Source: JALSIF01 sp026981635 [NCBI: bacterium]
Lineage (GTDB): Bacteria > 4484-113 > JALSIF01
Direction of reading: 5' to 3'
Length of the DNA: 7,697 bases
Assembly: GCA_026981635.1 (NCBI GenBank)
Contig: JALSIF010000311.1
Location: 1-7,697, forward strand
The notes below the pieces were generated by a model, which was not told the origin of the DNA, searched no databases, and saw only the letters and a list, made by a program, of their open reading frames with translations. Each line of letters begins with the position of its first letter. Position 1 is the stretch's first letter. Of this stretch, positions 6,408 to 7,697 are shown piece by piece. A program made the translations under genes and the position numbers.

Positions 6408-6426
6408 GAAGGGGCAGGGTTTAAGT

Positions 6427-7155
6427 ATGGATCACTCCAAGGGCCGACTTCCCCGCCACATCGCCATCATCATGGACGGCAACGGCCGCTGGGGCCTTCG
6501 CCACGGAAAATCTCGCATTGAGGGCCACCGCCAGGCGGTTAATGCCATTGAGCGGGTGGTGGACCGGGTGCTGGAGCTGGGCATTCCCTACCTAACCCTC
6601 TACTGCTTCTCGGAGGACAACCTGAACCGGCCCCTGGACGAGGTAAGCCAGCTCTTCTCCCTCTTTGAGGAGGTGCTGAGCACCAAGGTGGACAAGCTGC
6701 GGGAGCAGGGGGTCAGGCTGGTGGTGTCGGGCAAGCTATACAGCTTGGCCCCGGAGCTGGCCGAGCTTTTCCGCTCCGCCGAGGAGGCCACCAAGGAGGG
6801 CAATCGTCTCACCCTGGTGCTGGCGGTGATGTACTCGGGCAGGGAGGAGATCGTAGAGGCGGCCCGTCGCCTGGCCACTCGCTGCATGCTGGGAGAGATA
6901 GAGCCCGAGGAGATCAACCGCGAGCTGTTTGCCCGCCACCTCTACCATCCCGAGATCCCTGACCCCGACCTGCTCATCCGCTCTTCGGGAGAAAAGCGCC
7001 TGTCCGACTTTCTCCTCTGGCAGCTTGCCTACACCGAGCTAATCTTCACTGACACCCTGTGGCCCGACTTTGACCGGAAAGAGATTGATGCGGCCATTGA
7101 GGAGTACCGGGCTAGGGAGCGGCGCTTCGGTCGGGTGGTTGCCGAGTCCAAGTGA
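6427..7155 (+). CDS. uppS: Undecaprenyl diphosphate synthase (cis-prenyltransferase)
   Basis: This enzyme condenses isopentenyl diphosphate onto farnesyl diphosphate to make the C55 carrier lipid for peptidoglycan and wall polymers; it is cytosolic and membrane-associated. It has 242 residues, normal for the family. Numbering runs 9 behind E. coli UppS throughout the checked motifs: HIAIIMDGNGRW (11-22, catalytic Asp17, Asn19, Arg21), Arg30 and His34 (GHR), FSEDNLNRP (61-69), and PDPDLLIRSSGEKRLSDFLLWQ (178-199) with Arg185, Glu189, Arg191, Ser193 and later Glu204. Odd points are Asp64 and Leu66 where E. coli has Glu73 and Trp75, GKLYSL where GDxSRx is usual (102-107), and MYSGR where NYGGR is usual. 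ATG 6427 is chosen because AGGG lies 7 bases upstream and the protein then begins close to the family N terminus; the in-frame GTG at 6388 would add an unlike 13-residue extension. Its stop overlaps the cdsA start. Confidence 0.93.
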   Translation: MDHSKGRLPRHIAIIMDGNGRWGLRHGKSRIEGHRQAVNAIERVVDRVLELGIPYLTLYCFSEDNLNRPLDEVSQLFSLFEEVLSTKVDKLREQGVRLVVSGKLYSLAPELAELFRSAEEATKEGNRLTLVLAVMYSGREEIVEAARRLATRCMLGEIEPEEINRELFARHLYHPEIPDPDLLIRSSGEKRLSDFLLWQLAYTELIFTDTLWPDFDRKEIDAAIEEYRARERRFGRVVAESK

Positions 7156-7697
7156 TCATAAGGATCGTAAGCGGCATCGTCCTCGGGGTGGGAGTGGCTC
7201 TGATCTTCACCCTCCATCCGCTGGCGGCGGCGGCACTCATCTGGCTGGGCATAAGCCTGGGGCTGGCCGAGGTGCGCCACCTCTTGGGGGAGAGCTGGCA
7301 GACGCCGGGCTATCTGGTTCAGGTGCTCCTGCTTGCCTTGGTGGTCTACACCTTCGTGGCTGGCGGACCCGCCGGTACTCCTCTGACCGCCGGATGGCTG
7401 GCTTTCCTGGCCGGGGTCTTTTTGCTCGTTCCCCTGGGGGAGAAGATGCTTGCTGGCCCAGTTGAGCCCGGGGCGGCCTTAAGGGGCTATGTGGGCTCTG
7501 TCTTCGGGGTGGCGGCGCTGATTCTGGCCACCTCCACCGCCCTGCTGGTGAGCCCTGGCCTCTTCCCCTGGGCCCTGCCCGGTGCCCTGGCCGTATGTTG
7601 GGCGGGAGACGCCGGTGGCCTGTTTGCCGGCAGCCTCCTGGGCAGGGAGAAGCTTGCCCCCGCCCTCAGCCCCAAGAAGACCCGGGAAGGGGCGGTG
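7152..7697 (+). CDS. cdsA: Phosphatidate cytidylyltransferase (CDP-diacylglycerol synthase), 3' partial
   Basis: CdsA converts phosphatidic acid and CTP to CDP-diacylglycerol, the branch point of phospholipid synthesis, in the inner membrane. The frame starts at GTG 7152, overlapping the uppS stop (GTGA), and is still open at the right edge after 182 codons of about 260-280 expected. The visible part is very hydrophobic, with several likely membrane helices (for example from residue 4, and around 65-78, 87-102 and 119-150). It reaches the family core WAGDAGGLFAGSLLGREKLAPALSPKKTREG (150-180). SPKKT-x-EG is diagnostic; the usual aromatic of 'DxxAY' is replaced (Asp153 followed by AGGLF). The final CDP-transferase signature lies beyond the window. 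There is no clear ribosome binding site, so coupling to uppS is likely. The uppS-cdsA order is conserved in many bacteria, often followed by dxr and rseP, which cannot be checked here. Confidence 0.92.
   Translation, partial: MIIRIVSGIVLGVGVALIFTLHPLAAAALIWLGISLGLAEVRHLLGESWQTPGYLVQVLLLALVVYTFVAGGPAGTPLTAGWLAFLAGVFLLVPLGEKMLAGPVEPGAALRGYVGSVFGVAALILATSTALLVSPGLFPWALPGALAVCWAGDAGGLFAGSLLGREKLAPALSPKKTREGAV

Noticed and set aside
6388-6426. Upstream GTG start for uppS
   Set aside because: Adds 13 residues unlike the family and lacks a better ribosome binding site than ATG 6427.
7070-7465. 131-codon + strand open frame spanning the uppS-cdsA junction
   Set aside because: Out of frame with both; the frames of uppS (to 7155) and cdsA (from 7152) carry diagnostic motifs across the same bases.

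Overview
The window is a compact, co-directional stretch of a GC-rich bacterial chromosome. All seven genes lie on the + strand, with short gaps or overlaps. Everything recognisable concerns the cell envelope. I see no mobile element, CRISPR array, tRNA, rRNA or convincing intrinsic terminator. The phylum cannot be fixed from these bases. A CsaB-type pyruvyltransferase (S-layer or secondary-polymer anchoring), a DUF5693 membrane protein, an LpxL-like acyltransferase and a DUF2993 protein together suggest a bacterium with an S-layer-type envelope, possibly diderm (Deinococcota-, Armatimonadota- or Bipolaricaulota-like). This is inference only.

Layout. Positions 3-854 hold the nearly complete 3' part of an LpxL/HtrB-family lipid acyltransferase, cut by the left edge. 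Positions 888-2276 encode a putative lipoprotein of unknown family, apparently built from an internally duplicated beta-rich domain. Its stop codon overlaps the start of a DUF2993/LmeA-like single-pass membrane protein (2273-2995). After 42 bases comes a 135-residue exported protein of unknown function (3038-3445). It is closely followed by a polytopic DUF5693-family protein (3450-5315, GTG start) and then csaB (5321-6358, GTG start). A 68-base gap with a consensus TATAAT box inside an inverted repeat precedes uppS (6427-7155). uppS overlaps the GTG start of cdsA, which runs off the right edge (7152-7697).

How the genes fit together. UppS makes the undecaprenyl carrier lipid for peptidoglycan and secondary polymers. 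CdsA makes CDP-diacylglycerol for phospholipids. CsaB adds pyruvate to a wall polymer that SLH-domain proteins bind. The DUF5693 protein is tightly coupled to csaB and probably acts on the same polymer at the membrane. The acyltransferase, the DUF2993 protein and the two unknown exported proteins are candidates for lipid or polymer handling outside the cytoplasm. The most unusual items are the duplicated lipoprotein, the small exported protein next to DUF5693-csaB, the promoter/inverted-repeat arrangement before uppS, and substitutions in the mobile active-site loop of UppS.
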